NCBI RefSeq assembly: GCF_018424605.1
Contig: NZ_QTKT01000013.1
Location: 28,036-92,035 of the forward strand
Direction: 5' to 3'
DNA: 64,000 nt
Source: Marinobacter lipolyticus
GTDB taxonomy: Bacteria; Pseudomonadota; Gammaproteobacteria; Pseudomonadales; Oleiphilaceae
This document shows, piece after piece, positions 18,497 to 28,467 of this stretch (position 1 is its first letter; each line of letters starts with the position of its first letter). The notes under the pieces were generated by a model, which searched no databases, was not told where the DNA came from, and worked only from the letters and a program-made list of their open reading frames with translations. A program made the translations under genes and the position numbers.

Positions 18497-20451
18497 GCCA
18501 CCAGTTCCGCCTCAAGGTTTTCCACCGTTTCGCTGATCTCCAGCCACTCGGCTTCCACGGCCTCGAGCCGGCTTTTCAGCTGCGCCTGCTCCCCGAGCTT
18601 TTCCTTGAGCCTGGCCTTGCCGCTGTCCTGGTATACCTCGGGGGCCGACAGGGATTCCTCCACCACTTTCAGTTGCTGCTGCAGCTGCTCCATGGTTTTC
18701 TCCAGCGCGCTCTGCTGCTTGCGGTAGGGGCTCAGTTTCTGGCGTATCGCCGCTTCCGCGCGTTTACGCGCTTTGCGGTCGTCCGCGCTTTCCCCGACGC
18801 CTTCGGCGGCGGCCACCTCGCCGGTGGTGTTCCCGGCCAACGCGTCCCCGGGGTCGCGTCTCGGCGCGTCTACTTCATCCTTGCGGCGATCCGCCAGCCA
18901 GCGCTCATAGTCTTCCAGGTCGCCCTCGTACTCGCAGACCCGGCCGTCGTTGACCAGCCAGAACTCGTCGACGGTGTTACGCAACAGGTGCCGGTCGTGA
19001 GACACCACCACCATGGCACCGTCAAAGTTCTGCAGCGCCATGGTGAGCGCCTGGCGCATTTCCAGATCCAGATGGTTGGTGGGCTCATCCAGCAACAACA
19101 GGTTTGGTTTCTGCCAGGCAATCACGGCCAGGGCGACCCGGGCCTTTTCACCGCCGGAAAACGACCGGATCGGGGTCAGCGCCTCGTCGCCGTGAAAATC
19201 AAAGCCACCGAGAAAATTGCGGATACTCTGTTCAGACGCCTTTGGCGAAAGCCGTTGCAACTGCAGAAACGGACTGGCGTCCAGATCCAGGGAATCCAGC
19301 TGATGCTGGGCGAAATAGCCAATGGCCAGATGCTCGCCGGTGGTGCGTTCGCCCGCCAGCAGCGCGGCTTCGCCCCGCACCGCATCCATAAGAGTCGACT
19401 TGCCGGCGCCGTTGGGACCCAGCAGGCCTATGCGGCTGCCCGGCAGCAAACTGAGGTTGATGCCATCGAGAATTCTTGTGTCGCCGTAGCCGGCCGCACC
19501 ATTGCGAATGGACAGCAGCGGGTTGGACACTTTCTCGGCCACCGGAAATTCGAAGCTGAACGGCGAATCAATGTGAGCCGGAGCGATTTTCTCCATGCGC
19601 TCCAGTGACTTTACCCGGCTCTGGGCCTGACGGGCCTTGGTTGCCTTGGCCTTGAAGCGGTCGATGAAACGCTGGATCTCCGCGATGCGCGCCTGCTGAC
19701 GCTCGAAGCCGGCCTGCTGCTGGGCCAGCCGCTCACTGCGCTGGCCTTCGAACGCCGAGTAATTGCCGGTGTAGAGTTCCAGTTTGCACTGGTGAAAATG
19801 CACCACGTGGGTAACGACCCGATCCATGAAGTCGCGATCGTGGGAAATGAACAGCAGCGTGCCTGGATACCGGCGCAGCCAGTTCTCAAGCCACAGGCAC
19901 GCGTCCAGATCCAGGTGGTTGGTGGGCTCGTCCAGCAACAACAGTTCGGAAGGCCGCATCAGGGCCTGGGCGAGGTTCAGCCGGATCCGCCAACCGCCGG
20001 AAAAGGCCGACACCGGGCGCGCCGTGTCGGCATCCACAAAGCCCAGCCCCCGCAGCAAAGCTGCTGCACGTCGTGGCGCCGACCACGCTTCATGGACGTC
20101 CAGCTCACCATGAATGCGGGCCATGGCATGGTCATCTCCGCGCTGCTCAGCGTCCGCCAACTCACGCTCCATGCGCCGCAGATCGTGGTCCCCATCAAGC
20201 ACAAAGTCGAGCGCCGAGCGCGACGACGCCTCCACTTCCTGGGCCATGTGGGCAATGCGGCAGCCACCGGGCAGCGACACGCTACCCTGCTCGGGTGAAA
20301 GCTGGCCAAGCAGGAGCTGAAACAGGCTGGATTTGCCGGCGCCGTTGGCTCCGACAATGGCGACACGCTGTCCAGGCTGGATCGTAAGGTTGACCGCGTC
20401 TAGTAACCAGACGCCCCCCCGTTGTAAACTGAGATCGGTTATCGTTAGCAT
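18493..20451 (-). CDS. ABC-F family ATPase, YheS type
   Basis: A 652-residue soluble protein with two ATP-binding cassettes and no membrane segments. Walker A motifs are GANGAGKSS and GPNGAGKST; signature motifs FSGGWRIRLNLAQA and FSGGEKARVALAV; both LLLDEPTNHLDLD Walker B regions are present. An inter-domain linker rich in charged residues and a C-terminal coiled coil (QKLSPYRKQQSALEKTMEQL) match the YheS/Uup group. ABC-F proteins act on translating ribosomes; the exact role of YheS is still being worked out. YheS is favoured over EttA or Uup from the start and length. Confidence 0.9.
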   Translation of the reverse strand: MLTITDLSLQRGGVWLLDAVNLTIQPGQRVAIVGANGAGKSSLFQLLLGQLSPEQGSVSLPGGCRIAHMAQEVEASSRSALDFVLDGDHDLRRMERELADAEQRGDDHAMARIHGELDVHEAWSAPRRAAALLRGLGFVDADTARPVSAFSGGWRIRLNLAQALMRPSELLLLDEPTNHLDLDACLWLENWLRRYPGTLLFISHDRDFMDRVVTHVVHFHQCKLELYTGNYSAFEGQRSERLAQQQAGFERQQARIAEIQRFIDRFKAKATKARQAQSRVKSLERMEKIAPAHIDSPFSFEFPVAEKVSNPLLSIRNGAAGYGDTRILDGINLSLLPGSRIGLLGPNGAGKSTLMDAVRGEAALLAGERTTGEHLAIGYFAQHQLDSLDLDASPFLQLQRLSPKASEQSIRNFLGGFDFHGDEALTPIRSFSGGEKARVALAVIAWQKPNLLLLDEPTNHLDLEMRQALTMALQNFDGAMVVVSHDRHLLRNTVDEFWLVNDGRVCEYEGDLEDYERWLADRRKDEVDAPRRDPGDALAGNTTGEVAAAEGVGESADDRKARKRAEAAIRQKLSPYRKQQSALEKTMEQLQQQLKVVEESLSAPEVYQDSGKARLKEKLGEQAQLKSRLEAVEAEWLEISETVENLEAELVA

Positions 20452-20499
20452 GTTGTCATTTTATCAGGGTATATTTTACAGGGAATACACAAAGCTCCC

Positions 20500-21027
20500 A
20501 TGCGCGCTGAGCCGGATCGCCTGCCCACAGACCTGGAGACGGACAATCCGCTCTGGCACTTTGCTCTGACGTTCTGGAATATTCCGGGCGTCGAATCGGC
20601 TTGCCTGGCGTTACAGCAGAAAGGCTGGAGTGTGACACGGATTCTCAGTGCCTGCTGGCTTACCATAACAGGCCAGAAGTATGCCGACCGTGAAGACAAT
20701 ACGGTAACAGAGTGGCGAATCCATGTAACCGAGCCACTGCGCTCGGCCCGACAATACATACCCCGAAATCATCCGGGTACCAACAGCCTGCGGGGCGACA
20801 TTGCCCGCACTGAGCTGGAAGCAGAACGGATTGAGCTGGCCCTGGTCTATCAGAGCCTCGCCGAAACCCAAAAAGAGAACGCCGGCATGTATGGATCGGA
20901 ACAACTGGCCCGCACCAACCTCGAAGCGGCCGCACCGGAGACGGCAATGGACTCGGAGACCCGGCACACAGTGGACGCCCTCAGCCGTAGCCTGATGACC
21001 TTCAGTGCCGGGAATCGGGAGTCATGA
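20500..21027 (+). CDS. DUF2390 (TIGR02444) family protein
   Basis: A 175-residue protein starting near NPLWHFALTFWNIPGVESACLALQ, the recognisable block of the TIGR02444/DUF2390 family common in Pseudomonas and relatives next to a yheS-like gene. No catalytic motif or signal peptide is seen, and its function is unknown. It is divergent from the ABC-F gene and overlaps the next gene by ATGA. Confidence 0.8.
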   Translation: MRAEPDRLPTDLETDNPLWHFALTFWNIPGVESACLALQQKGWSVTRILSACWLTITGQKYADREDNTVTEWRIHVTEPLRSARQYIPRNHPGTNSLRGDIARTELEAERIELALVYQSLAETQKENAGMYGSEQLARTNLEAAAPETAMDSETRHTVDALSRSLMTFSAGNRES

Positions 21028-21419
21028 TGATGAAATGGCTCATCCGACTCGCCTTTCCCGCACTCGGCGTGCTGCTGATGCTGATGTTCTTTGGCCTCAA
21101 TGCGCCGGAACCCAAGGTCACCGACACCGCTCCGGAAGCGCAGGCCAAAGAAGAGATACCCGCCTTCGAAGGCCTCGTGCCCTCTCCGGTGCCCGTTGAG
21201 GGCCCGGACATCGTGTTCAAGTGGCAGGATCGTGACGGCAACTGGCACTACGCCGACCGGCCACCGGAAAATGGCCCCTGGAATGCACTCGCCATTGAAC
21301 GCAAGGACAATGGCAGCCTGCCCCGCGCGGCGGATGCCAATCCTGAGACTGACTGGCAATCACCCTACAGCGCGCCATTTTCTCTGGCACCGATGCCGCC
21401 GGCCAATAACGGCAGCTGA
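21024..21419 (+). CDS. DUF4124-type membrane-anchored protein
   Basis: A 131-residue protein with an N-terminal membrane helix (residues ~4-24) and a short domain IVFKWQDRDGNWHYADRPP, the conserved core of DUF4124 proteins. The domain should lie in the periplasm. GGGAGT precedes the start, which overlaps the previous gene. Function is unknown; the conserved pairing with the TIGR02444 gene suggests joint expression. Confidence 0.75.
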   Translation: MMMKWLIRLAFPALGVLLMLMFFGLNAPEPKVTDTAPEAQAKEEIPAFEGLVPSPVPVEGPDIVFKWQDRDGNWHYADRPPENGPWNALAIERKDNGSLPRAADANPETDWQSPYSAPFSLAPMPPANNGS

Positions 21420-21549
21420 CGGTATTACCTGACCGGTTTCTTAACACATGTTCAGTGGCATCCCGCTACAGAACCGGTTACCTTTTGCTATTTCAAGTCA
21501 TCACACGCGGGGGTCGATACCTCCCCGCCCAACAATACAGGACATTGAA

Positions 21550-22257
21550 ATGAAGAAAGCTCTGCTCGCACTGGCAGTGACCGGCATCGTTGCCGGCTGC
21601 TCCACTCAATCCGACTCCGCAAAAGACCCGAGCCTGGAATCCACCGACCAGAAGGTCAGCTACGGCATGGGCCTGGTGCTCGGTGAGCGCATGAAGAACG
21701 ATCTGCCTGACCTGCAGATGGATCAGTTCCTCCAGGGCATCGAGCACGGCCACGAGGGCGACGAGGAAGTCAGCCGCATGAGCCGCGAGGAAATCCAGGA
21801 AGCGCTGATGGCTTATCAGCAGCAGCTGCAGGAGCAGGAAAGCGCGAAAGTGGAAGAGCTGGCCAAGAAGAACAGCGAAGCGGGCGAGGCCTTCCTGGCC
21901 GAGAACGCCGAGCGTGAGGGCGTGGAAACCACCGATTCCGGCCTGCAGTACGAAGTGCTGGAAGAAGGTGACGGCGAGAAGCCGGAGGCAACCGATCAGG
22001 TCAAGGTCCACTACACCGGCGAACTGCTCTCCGGCGAGGTATTTGACAGCTCGCGCGAGCGTGGCGAACCGGTCACCTTCGGCCTCAACCAGGTCATTCC
22101 GGGCTGGACCGAGGGGCTTCAGCTGATGAACGAAGGCAGCCGGGTAAAACTCTACATCCCATCGGATCTGGCCTACGGTCCGGGCGGCAACCGCGGCATC
22201 GGGCCGAACGAGACCCTGGTGTTTGATGTGGAACTGATTGAGGTAAACCCGGAGTAA
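21550..22257 (+). CDS. FKBP-type peptidyl-prolyl isomerase lipoprotein
   Basis: A 235-residue FkpA/FklB-like foldase. MKKALLALAVTGIVAGC ends in a lipobox, so Cys17 is predicted to be lipidated. An N-terminal dimerisation helix region (residues ~30-125) has YGMGLVLGERMKNDL; the FKBP domain follows with VKVHYTGELLSGEVFDSS, VIPGWTEGLQLM and YGPGGNRGIGPNETLVFDVELI. It assists periplasmic protein folding. The upstream ATG at 21448 would bury the signal peptide and is rejected. Confidence 0.93.
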   Translation: MKKALLALAVTGIVAGCSTQSDSAKDPSLESTDQKVSYGMGLVLGERMKNDLPDLQMDQFLQGIEHGHEGDEEVSRMSREEIQEALMAYQQQLQEQESAKVEELAKKNSEAGEAFLAENAEREGVETTDSGLQYEVLEEGDGEKPEATDQVKVHYTGELLSGEVFDSSRERGEPVTFGLNQVIPGWTEGLQLMNEGSRVKLYIPSDLAYGPGGNRGIGPNETLVFDVELIEVNPE

Positions 22258-22273
22258 GTCCGGCCCTCATCCA

Positions 22274-22305
22274 CTGCAGCTCCGCCGGATGTGCGGAGTC
22301 TGCAG
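22274..22305. terminator. Hairpin between FKBP gene and rsd
   Basis: CTGCAGCTCCGC (22274-22285) pairs with GCGGAGTCTGCAG (22293-22305) with one bulged base. It lies between two convergent genes and lacks a T-run; it is a candidate 3'-end structure. Confidence 0.4.
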
Positions 22306-22347
22306 GGGTGTTTCGCTACTGGTGACGGCAGCAACCCCCGGCGGCAT

Positions 22348-22830
22348 TCAGGCGGACGACATGACCTTGTCGGCATGGGCGTTATGCAGGTGCTCGATCA
22401 GGTAATCTTCCATCTCGAAGCGACTTTCCAGAATTTCCCCCAGCTCGGACAATTCCGAGAATAACTCCCGCACTTCCTCTTCGGTCAACGATTTACCGTT
22501 CAGCCGGTCGTTGAAGTTCAGCGCTGTCTCCGTGGTCTGGGCGATACGCGGATACAGTTTGGCAGCAAGTTCGAGGCCGCCGTCGTTGAATTCCCGCGCC
22601 TCCTGGATCAGCTGCTCGTAAATCTCGAAGTGGCCCGCCGACACGTAGTCCACCAGCACTTCGCACAGCCTGACAAATTTTTCCCGCAGGGCTTCGGTCT
22701 GGGAGTAATCGCTCTCCCCCGACAGATCACAATAGTGTACGAGCAGTTCCTGACGCTCTTTCAGCCAGCGATCAATCAGTTCGCTGACACCGCCCCAACG
22801 TTCCCTGGCATTACGGCAATTTTCCAACAT
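22348..22830 (-). CDS. rsd: Regulator of sigma D / AlgQ
   Basis: A 160-residue helical Rsd/AlgQ family protein starting MLENCRNARERWGGVSELIDRWLKER and carrying HYCDLSG and YEQLIQEAREF. Rsd binds the housekeeping sigma factor region 4 and shifts polymerase use to other sigmas; in Pseudomonas it also affects alginate and virulence. It faces the FKBP gene and is preceded by dsbB on the same strand. Confidence 0.92.
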   Translation of the reverse strand: MLENCRNARERWGGVSELIDRWLKERQELLVHYCDLSGESDYSQTEALREKFVRLCEVLVDYVSAGHFEIYEQLIQEAREFNDGGLELAAKLYPRIAQTTETALNFNDRLNGKSLTEEEVRELFSELSELGEILESRFEMEDYLIEHLHNAHADKVMSSA

Positions 22831-22929
22831 GACGCCCTTCTCCGGTTACCTGACAAAGCCTGTGTCGAGTTCATTTTTTGTTATGTCGAGAGTCAAGGTA
22901 CCCCATGCCTGCAGTTGCCCGCAACCGTT

Positions 22930-23436
22930 TCAGGCACCACCCGACTCAGACCTTTCGCCAGTACGAAAAGCCAGCGCCAGGCCGGTGATCACCACCAGCG
23001 AGAAGAACACCGCGGTCCAGCCGGGAATGCTCAGACCGAGAAAACGCCAGACCACTTCAGCGCAGTCACCGGTGCCACGCAAGGCGGTGGTCAGCACTTC
23101 CGTCAGGGGCAGCACATCGAGCATGTAATCCACCGACGGCCCGCAGGCCGGCACCTGATCTTCCGGCAGGCTCTGCAGCCAGAGTTGCCGCCCGGCCACC
23201 GCCAGACCCGCCCCGGCAGTCAGCGCCATCAACAGACCGTAGACCCGGATGCCGAAACCGCGGGGGTTGTGCAGCACCGCCAGCAGGCTCACCAGCCCCG
23301 CCCCCATGAACCCGAAGCGCTGCAGCCAGCACAACGGGCAGGGTTCCAGACCCATCACGTGTTCCATATAGAAGGCCACACCCAGCAGTGCGGCACACAC
23401 AACAAAGATTCCTGAAAACACCAGCCTGGACGTCAA
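22930..23436 (-). CDS. dsbB: Disulfide bond formation protein B
   Basis: A 168-residue inner-membrane protein with four helices. The first active pair is PCPLCWLQR (Cys33, Cys36) and the second is Cys98 (VPACGPS) with Cys125 (GTGDCAEV), the pattern needed to pass electrons from DsbA to quinone. The next gene on this strand is rsd, a pairing seen in pseudomonads (dsbH/dsbB near algQ). Confidence 0.94.
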   Translation of the reverse strand: MTSRLVFSGIFVVCAALLGVAFYMEHVMGLEPCPLCWLQRFGFMGAGLVSLLAVLHNPRGFGIRVYGLLMALTAGAGLAVAGRQLWLQSLPEDQVPACGPSVDYMLDVLPLTEVLTTALRGTGDCAEVVWRFLGLSIPGWTAVFFSLVVITGLALAFRTGERSESGGA

Positions 23437-23598
23437 AAGCTCACCTCGGGATTAACATGCGGGCGCGAGCCAGCTCCGGCGCCTCTGCGCTCAGGGGAGT
23501 GCTGCAAGCAGCTCGCGGGCCTGCTATTCTGCGACAAACCGGACGGTCATCGCCGTTGACCTGCCACTAAACCCTAAACCATAGGGAACTTCAAGCCT

Positions 23599-24051
23599 AT
23601 GACATGCGAGCCAAAGCGCCTGCTGCTGATCCTGTTCTGCCTGGTAATCGCCATTCCTGTTTCCAGCGCCTTCGCGCAAGAGGAATCACCGGAGGAGGTT
23701 CAGGAGGAACAGTCGGAAGCGAAGATTACCGACTACATCGAGATGGATCCGCCGTTTGTCACCCACGTCGGCGAACCGGGCACCAAACTGACGTATCTGA
23801 AAGCGGCAGTCACCCTGCGCGCCTCGAAAGAAACCACCCGGCCAGCGGTGGAAGCACACATGCCGCGCCTGCGCCATGAGCTGGTGATGCTGTTTGGCGA
23901 ACAGACCGATATCGAACGACTCGCCAGCGGCGAAGGGCAGGCTGCCCTGCGGGAGGAAGCGACGCGGCGCATCAATGCCGCACTGGCGGAACAGCAGACC
24001 GGTGAAGTCGTTACCGGGGTGCTGTTTACGGAATTTGTGGTACAACGCTGA
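23599..24051 (+). CDS. Exported FliL-family protein
   Basis: A 150-residue protein with a signal sequence or single membrane helix (LLLILFCLVIAIPVSSAFA), an acidic linker, and a FliL-like domain (YIEMDPPFVTHVG, LKAAVTLRASKE, LRHELVMLFG, VLFTEFVVQR). FliL proteins associate with the flagellar stator. This copy is far from any flagellar gene in the window and may be a paralogue with another role. GGGAA precedes the start at about 12 bases. Confidence 0.8.
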   Translation: MTCEPKRLLLILFCLVIAIPVSSAFAQEESPEEVQEEQSEAKITDYIEMDPPFVTHVGEPGTKLTYLKAAVTLRASKETTRPAVEAHMPRLRHELVMLFGEQTDIERLASGEGQAALREEATRRINAALAEQQTGEVVTGVLFTEFVVQR

Positions 24052-24080
24052 GGCGTGACCGGAAGGTCATCGGCCGGTTA

Positions 24081-24296
24081 TCAGGCAATGCGGGAGAACA
24101 GGTCATCGCCATCAGGCATCTGCTCACGGGCAATCTGGCCGGCGTCTTCCCAGCCCGCTTCCCAGGCCGCAATGGCCACCTCGCCCCGGTAGGGGCAGCG
24201 GCTGCGCTCCATGCCCATGGACGCGGCCAGGTAGCCCTGCCGGTATGCCTTGTTGAGCGAGTCAACGTTCCAACCCAGCTTGATGTCTCTGGCCAT
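24081..24296 (-). CDS. Ribosome modulation factor-like small protein
   Basis: A 71-residue protein. AYRQGYLAASMGMERSRCPY and AAWEAGWEDA follow the RMF pattern (GY..G..G...CPY...W..GW..A), the factor that dimerises ribosomes in stationary phase. It is longer than classic RMF (about 55 residues), with an extra C-terminal tail. ATG 24296 has GGGAGAA upstream; the longer frame to 24422 lacks conservation. It is a paralogue or variant of RMF. Confidence 0.75.
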   Translation of the reverse strand: MARDIKLGWNVDSLNKAYRQGYLAASMGMERSRCPYRGEVAIAAWEAGWEDAGQIAREQMPDGDDLFSRIA

Positions 24297-24448
24297 GCCG
24301 GTTCTCCCTGATGCCTGAATGCCACTGAAACAGACAGTGACACGGTTGCAACAAAACGTAACAGCAGGGTCAGAACCTGACAAATTTTTGTTCAGGTTCT
24401 GTGCGACAGGTCCGGCCAGCATGTGACAGGCCGCCAGATCGCGGTCGG

Positions 24449-26002
24449 TCAGGACGCCAGATACTCCTTCAGGAAGTCGTCGAACGGCTGGGTGTCCGCA
24501 GACTCCATCGCGGCCTGCTCAGCCAGAGAAGCCTCACTCATCTGCTCGAAGTCTGCCAGCGGCGTTTGTGCGAACTCTTCCTCCCGCAGGGCCTGCTGAT
24601 GCTGCAGCGATATGGCCTGCACCCAATCACGGTGCCCCAGCCCCGAGTCTGCCATGGCCTGCGTCACCCGCGCGGAGGGAATCAGCTGCGGCGATTCCAG
24701 CTTGGCGCGCTGAGCCTGCAGGGCGGTGCGGTAGGTGTCACCGCCGGTCCAGCTGTCGAGGCGCTCGGCCAAAGGCTCCAGGCCCGCCAGTAGAGCGTTG
24801 GCGGCCTCGCCGAGCGGCGTTCTGTGCCCGCCCTGGCACAACGCCAGCTCAAGATTGCGACCGTGAGCCACCACGTCCTTGTAGTTATCGTCCAGACGCT
24901 CGCACTCCGCGTCACCGATACGCGGGCTGTCGGACAGCAAACAGTCAAGCAGGAACAGGTCGAGGAAGTCGATCTGGGTCGCCGAGACCCCGACTGCCGA
25001 GAACGGGTCCAGATCCAGGCAGCGCACCTCAATGTACTCCACACCGCGGGATTCCAGGGCCTGAATCGGCTTCTCTTCCCGCTCGGTGGTGCGCTTTGGC
25101 CGCACCGCGCTGTAATACTCGTTTTCTATCTGCAGCACACTGGTGTTGATCTGCACGAACGCATCCCCGCGGCGGGTGCCGATCGCCTCGTATTCCGGCC
25201 ACGGGGTATGGATCGCCCGGTCCAGGGTACGGGTGTAGGTACTGAGTTCGTTGAAGCAGATGTTCAGGGACGACTGGGCATTGTTGTGGTAGCCCAGATC
25301 CCCCATTCTCAGCGAGGTCGCGTCGGGACCGTGCCAGGTATTCGGGTTGAAGCGGGACAGGTCATGCTTCACATTCGCCACGAAACTGGCATCCAGTGCC
25401 GGTGACGCACCGAACAGCAGCATCAGCAACCAACTGCGACGACGGAAATTGCGAATCAGCCAGAAATACTGGTCGGACTTGAAATCCTGCAGGCTCTGCC
25501 GGTTGTCCAGTGCCCCCTGCCACAGGGACCAGAAGCTGTCGGGCAGCGACAGGTTGTAGTGGGCCCCGGCAATGCTCTGCATCATCCGTCCGTAGCGCAC
25601 CGCCAGGCCCTGTCGGTAGACGTGTTTGAGGCGCCCGATATTGGAGGTGCCGTACTCGGCAATGGGAATACTGGCGTCACCATCCAGCTCACAGGGCATG
25701 CTGGCGGCCCAGAACACTTCATCACCGAGCTGGCGCTGCACAAAGCGGTGGATATCCCGCAGCGAGTCCAGCATGGCGCCGGTGGAGCTGCACACCGGGG
25801 TAATCAGTTCCAGCAGTGCTTCGGAATAGTCGGTGGTGATCGCCGGATGGGTCAGCGCCGAGCCCAGGGCACGCGGGTGCGGGGTCTGAGCGATGAAGCC
25901 GTTGCGGTCGACCCTCAGCCCTTCTTTCTCGACACCCTTGAGAAAACCGCCCCAGTCGCTGGCCGAGAACTGATGAAAAAGTTGATGGCGGGAATCTGCC
26001 AT
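24449..26002 (-). CDS. gshA: Glutamate-cysteine ligase
   Basis: A 517-residue type I (proteobacterial) GshA that joins glutamate and cysteine in the first step of glutathione synthesis. GVEKEGLRVDRNG, THPAITTDYSEALLELITP, and YIEVRCLDLDPFSAVG are family blocks. AGGAG precedes ATG 26002. It lies downstream of tex on the same strand with a 72-base gap containing a hairpin. Confidence 0.96.
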   Translation of the reverse strand: MADSRHQLFHQFSASDWGGFLKGVEKEGLRVDRNGFIAQTPHPRALGSALTHPAITTDYSEALLELITPVCSSTGAMLDSLRDIHRFVQRQLGDEVFWAASMPCELDGDASIPIAEYGTSNIGRLKHVYRQGLAVRYGRMMQSIAGAHYNLSLPDSFWSLWQGALDNRQSLQDFKSDQYFWLIRNFRRRSWLLMLLFGASPALDASFVANVKHDLSRFNPNTWHGPDATSLRMGDLGYHNNAQSSLNICFNELSTYTRTLDRAIHTPWPEYEAIGTRRGDAFVQINTSVLQIENEYYSAVRPKRTTEREEKPIQALESRGVEYIEVRCLDLDPFSAVGVSATQIDFLDLFLLDCLLSDSPRIGDAECERLDDNYKDVVAHGRNLELALCQGGHRTPLGEAANALLAGLEPLAERLDSWTGGDTYRTALQAQRAKLESPQLIPSARVTQAMADSGLGHRDWVQAISLQHQQALREEEFAQTPLADFEQMSEASLAEQAAMESADTQPFDDFLKEYLAS

Positions 26003-26018
26003 GGATGACTCCTGCTAC

Positions 26019-26049
26019 GGCAGGCTCCGCCTTGTGAGCCGAGCCTGCC
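26019..26049. terminator. Hairpin between tex and gshA
   Basis: A perfect 9-bp inverted repeat, GGCAGGCTC (26019-26027) and GAGCCTGCC (26041-26049), sits between the tex stop and gshA start. No T-run follows; it may slow tex transcripts or mark their 3' ends. Confidence 0.45.
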
Positions 26050-26074
26050 TGTGGAATGGGTACGGTGCCGTCCG

Positions 26075-28420
26075 TTAACGGCTGTCCTTGCGGGCCGACG
26101 CCAGCGCCTGGGCCAGCGCGCCAGCCATGGCGCCTTTCTGCTGGTCCTGCTGGCCGCCCTGAGCGCGGCCATGACGGCCACCGGTACGGTGTTCATTGCG
26201 GCCCCGGCCAGCAGCGCCGCCAGCCTTGCTGTCAGACTTCTCTCCGGGCTGGTCATCCATACGCATCGACAGGGCAATCCGTTTACGGGGAATGTCCACA
26301 TCCATGACCTTGACCTTGACGATGCCCCCCGCTTTCACCACCTCACGGGGGTCTTTCACAAAGGTGTTCGACAGCGCCGAAATATGCACCAGGCCGTCCT
26401 GATGCACGCCGATATCCACAAACGCCCCGAAATTGGTGACGTTGGTGACCGAGCCTTCCAGTACCATGCCCGGCTTGAGATCACCCAGGGTTTCCACCCC
26501 TTCTTCGAAGCTGGCAAACCGGAACTCCGGACGGGGATCACGCCCCGGCTTCTCCAGTTCTGAAATGATATCCTTTATGGTCGGCAGACCAAACTGCTCT
26601 GTCACGTAGTCCTGCGGGTTCAATGAGCGCAGGAAAGACGCATCACCGATGACTCCTTCTACCTTGCGGTTATTCTTCGCGGCGATGGCTTCCACCACGC
26701 CATAGGCTTCCGGGTGCACCGACGACCGGTCGAGCGGGTTTTCGCCACTGGCAATCCGCAGGAAGCCGGCGGCCTGTTCGAAGGTGCGGTCGCCGAGCCG
26801 GGACACTTTCAGCAATTGCTTGCGGTTCTTGAAGACACCGTTCTGGTTGCGAAAATCGACGATGTTCTGGGCAATACTCTGATTGAGACCGGATACCCGG
26901 GCCAGCAGAGGAACCGACGCCGTATTCAGATCCACACCAACGCCGTTCACGCAGTCTTCCACCACCGCATCCAGGCTACGGGCCAGCTGCACCTGTGACA
27001 CGTCGTGCTGGTACTGGCCCACACCGATGGACTTGGGCTCGATTTTCACCAGCTCCGCCAGCGGGTCCTGCAGGCGACGGGCGATGGACACGGCACCGCG
27101 CACGGTGACGTCCAGGTCCGGCAGCTCTTTCGAAGCGAATTCCGAGGCGGAATAGATGGAAGCACCGGATTCACTCACCACAATTCTCGCCAGTTTCAGC
27201 TCGGGGTACTTCTTGCACAGGTCCGCCACCAGCTTCTCGGTTTCCCGGGACGCGGTGCCGTTGCCAATGGCGATCAGTTCAATGCGGTACTCAAGGCACC
27301 AGGCCGCCAGTTGTTCGATGGAGCGATCCCACTGGTTCTTCGGCGCGTGGGGAAAAATGGCGCCGTGGCCGACCACCTGACTGGTGCCATCAATGACCGC
27401 CACCTTGACGCCGGTACGCAGGCCGGGGTCGAGGCCCAGGGTCGGGCGCGGGCCGGCCGGGGCCAGCAACAACAGATCCTTGAGGTTGTTGGCAAACACG
27501 TTGATGGCTTCGGTTTCGGCGGCTTCACGCACCTGTGCCATCAGATCGGCTTCAATCTGGGTGGAGAGTTTTACCCGCCAGGTCCAGCGCACCACATCCG
27601 ACAACCATTTGTCCGCCCCGCGGCCGTTATCCCGCACATTCCAGCGCGCAGCAATGCGCTGCTCCGCCGGATGGGGCTGACGGCGGTCATCTTCGGCGTC
27701 ACCCACCACAATGGCGTAACCCAGAACACCCTCGTTGCGGCCACGCAAAATCGCCAGCGCCCGGTGCGAAGGCACTTTCTTCAATGGCTCGACGTGGTCA
27801 AAGTAATCGCGGAATTTGGCGCCTTCGTTTTCCTTGCCCTCAATCACGGTGACCTTGAGTTGACCATTCTGCCAGATGAACTCCCGCAGGTTGCCCAGCA
27901 GCTCGGCATCCTCAGCGAACCGCTCCATCAGGATATACCGGGCGCCATCCAGGGCCGCTTTGGTGTCGGCCACGCCGGCTTCGGCGTTGAGGTAACCGGC
28001 GGCCGTGGCTTCCGGGTCCAGAGTGGGGTCATCGTACAGAGCGTCCGCCAGCGGCTCGAGGCCGGCTTCTTTCGCGATCTGCGCCTTGGTGCGGCGCTTG
28101 GGCTTGTAGGGCAGATACAGATCTTCCAGACGGTTCTTGGTATCGGCATCGTTGATGCTGGCCCGCAGCTCGTCGGTCAGCTTGCCCTGTTCCTCGATGC
28201 TGTTGAGGATGGTGGAGCGGCGGTCTTCCAGCTCCCTCAGATAACGCAGGCGCTCTTCCAGGTTGCGCAGCTGGCTGTCGTCCAGCGAACCAGTGACCTC
28301 TTTGCGGTAACGGGCGATAAATGGAACGGTGGCACCCTCATCCAACAGGGCGACGGTGGCATTGACCTGTTGCTCGCGTACACCGAGCTCTTCGGCGATA
28401 CGCCTGGAGATACTGTTCAT
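26075..28420 (-). CDS. tex: Tex-family transcription accessory / RNA-binding protein
   Basis: A 781-residue Tex/YhgF protein. The order is an N-terminal HTH-like region ([17 protein letters not shown]), a YqgF-like RNase H fold ([16 protein letters not shown]), a helix-hairpin-helix unit ([20 protein letters not shown]), and an S1 domain ([19 protein letters not shown], ending RIALSMRM). A Gly/Arg/Gln-rich tail follows. Tex affects transcription and RNA handling; the exact mechanism is unsettled. Confidence 0.95.
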   Translation of the reverse strand: MNSISRRIAEELGVREQQVNATVALLDEGATVPFIARYRKEVTGSLDDSQLRNLEERLRYLRELEDRRSTILNSIEEQGKLTDELRASINDADTKNRLEDLYLPYKPKRRTKAQIAKEAGLEPLADALYDDPTLDPEATAAGYLNAEAGVADTKAALDGARYILMERFAEDAELLGNLREFIWQNGQLKVTVIEGKENEGAKFRDYFDHVEPLKKVPSHRALAILRGRNEGVLGYAIVVGDAEDDRRQPHPAEQRIAARWNVRDNGRGADKWLSDVVRWTWRVKLSTQIEADLMAQVREAAETEAINVFANNLKDLLLLAPAGPRPTLGLDPGLRTGVKVAVIDGTSQVVGHGAIFPHAPKNQWDRSIEQLAAWCLEYRIELIAIGNGTASRETEKLVADLCKKYPELKLARIVVSESGASIYSASEFASKELPDLDVTVRGAVSIARRLQDPLAELVKIEPKSIGVGQYQHDVSQVQLARSLDAVVEDCVNGVGVDLNTASVPLLARVSGLNQSIAQNIVDFRNQNGVFKNRKQLLKVSRLGDRTFEQAAGFLRIASGENPLDRSSVHPEAYGVVEAIAAKNNRKVEGVIGDASFLRSLNPQDYVTEQFGLPTIKDIISELEKPGRDPRPEFRFASFEEGVETLGDLKPGMVLEGSVTNVTNFGAFVDIGVHQDGLVHISALSNTFVKDPREVVKAGGIVKVKVMDVDIPRKRIALSMRMDDQPGEKSDSKAGGAAGRGRNEHRTGGRHGRAQGGQQDQQKGAMAGALAQALASARKDSR

Positions 28421-28467
28421 GCAACCTCTGTAATGCGTTCTGGATCAAAGCGCAAAGGTACAGCGGC

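Noticed and set aside
18673..19608. 311-codon frame antisense to the ABC-F gene
   Set aside because: Same reason: a GC-rich shadow of a confident gene.
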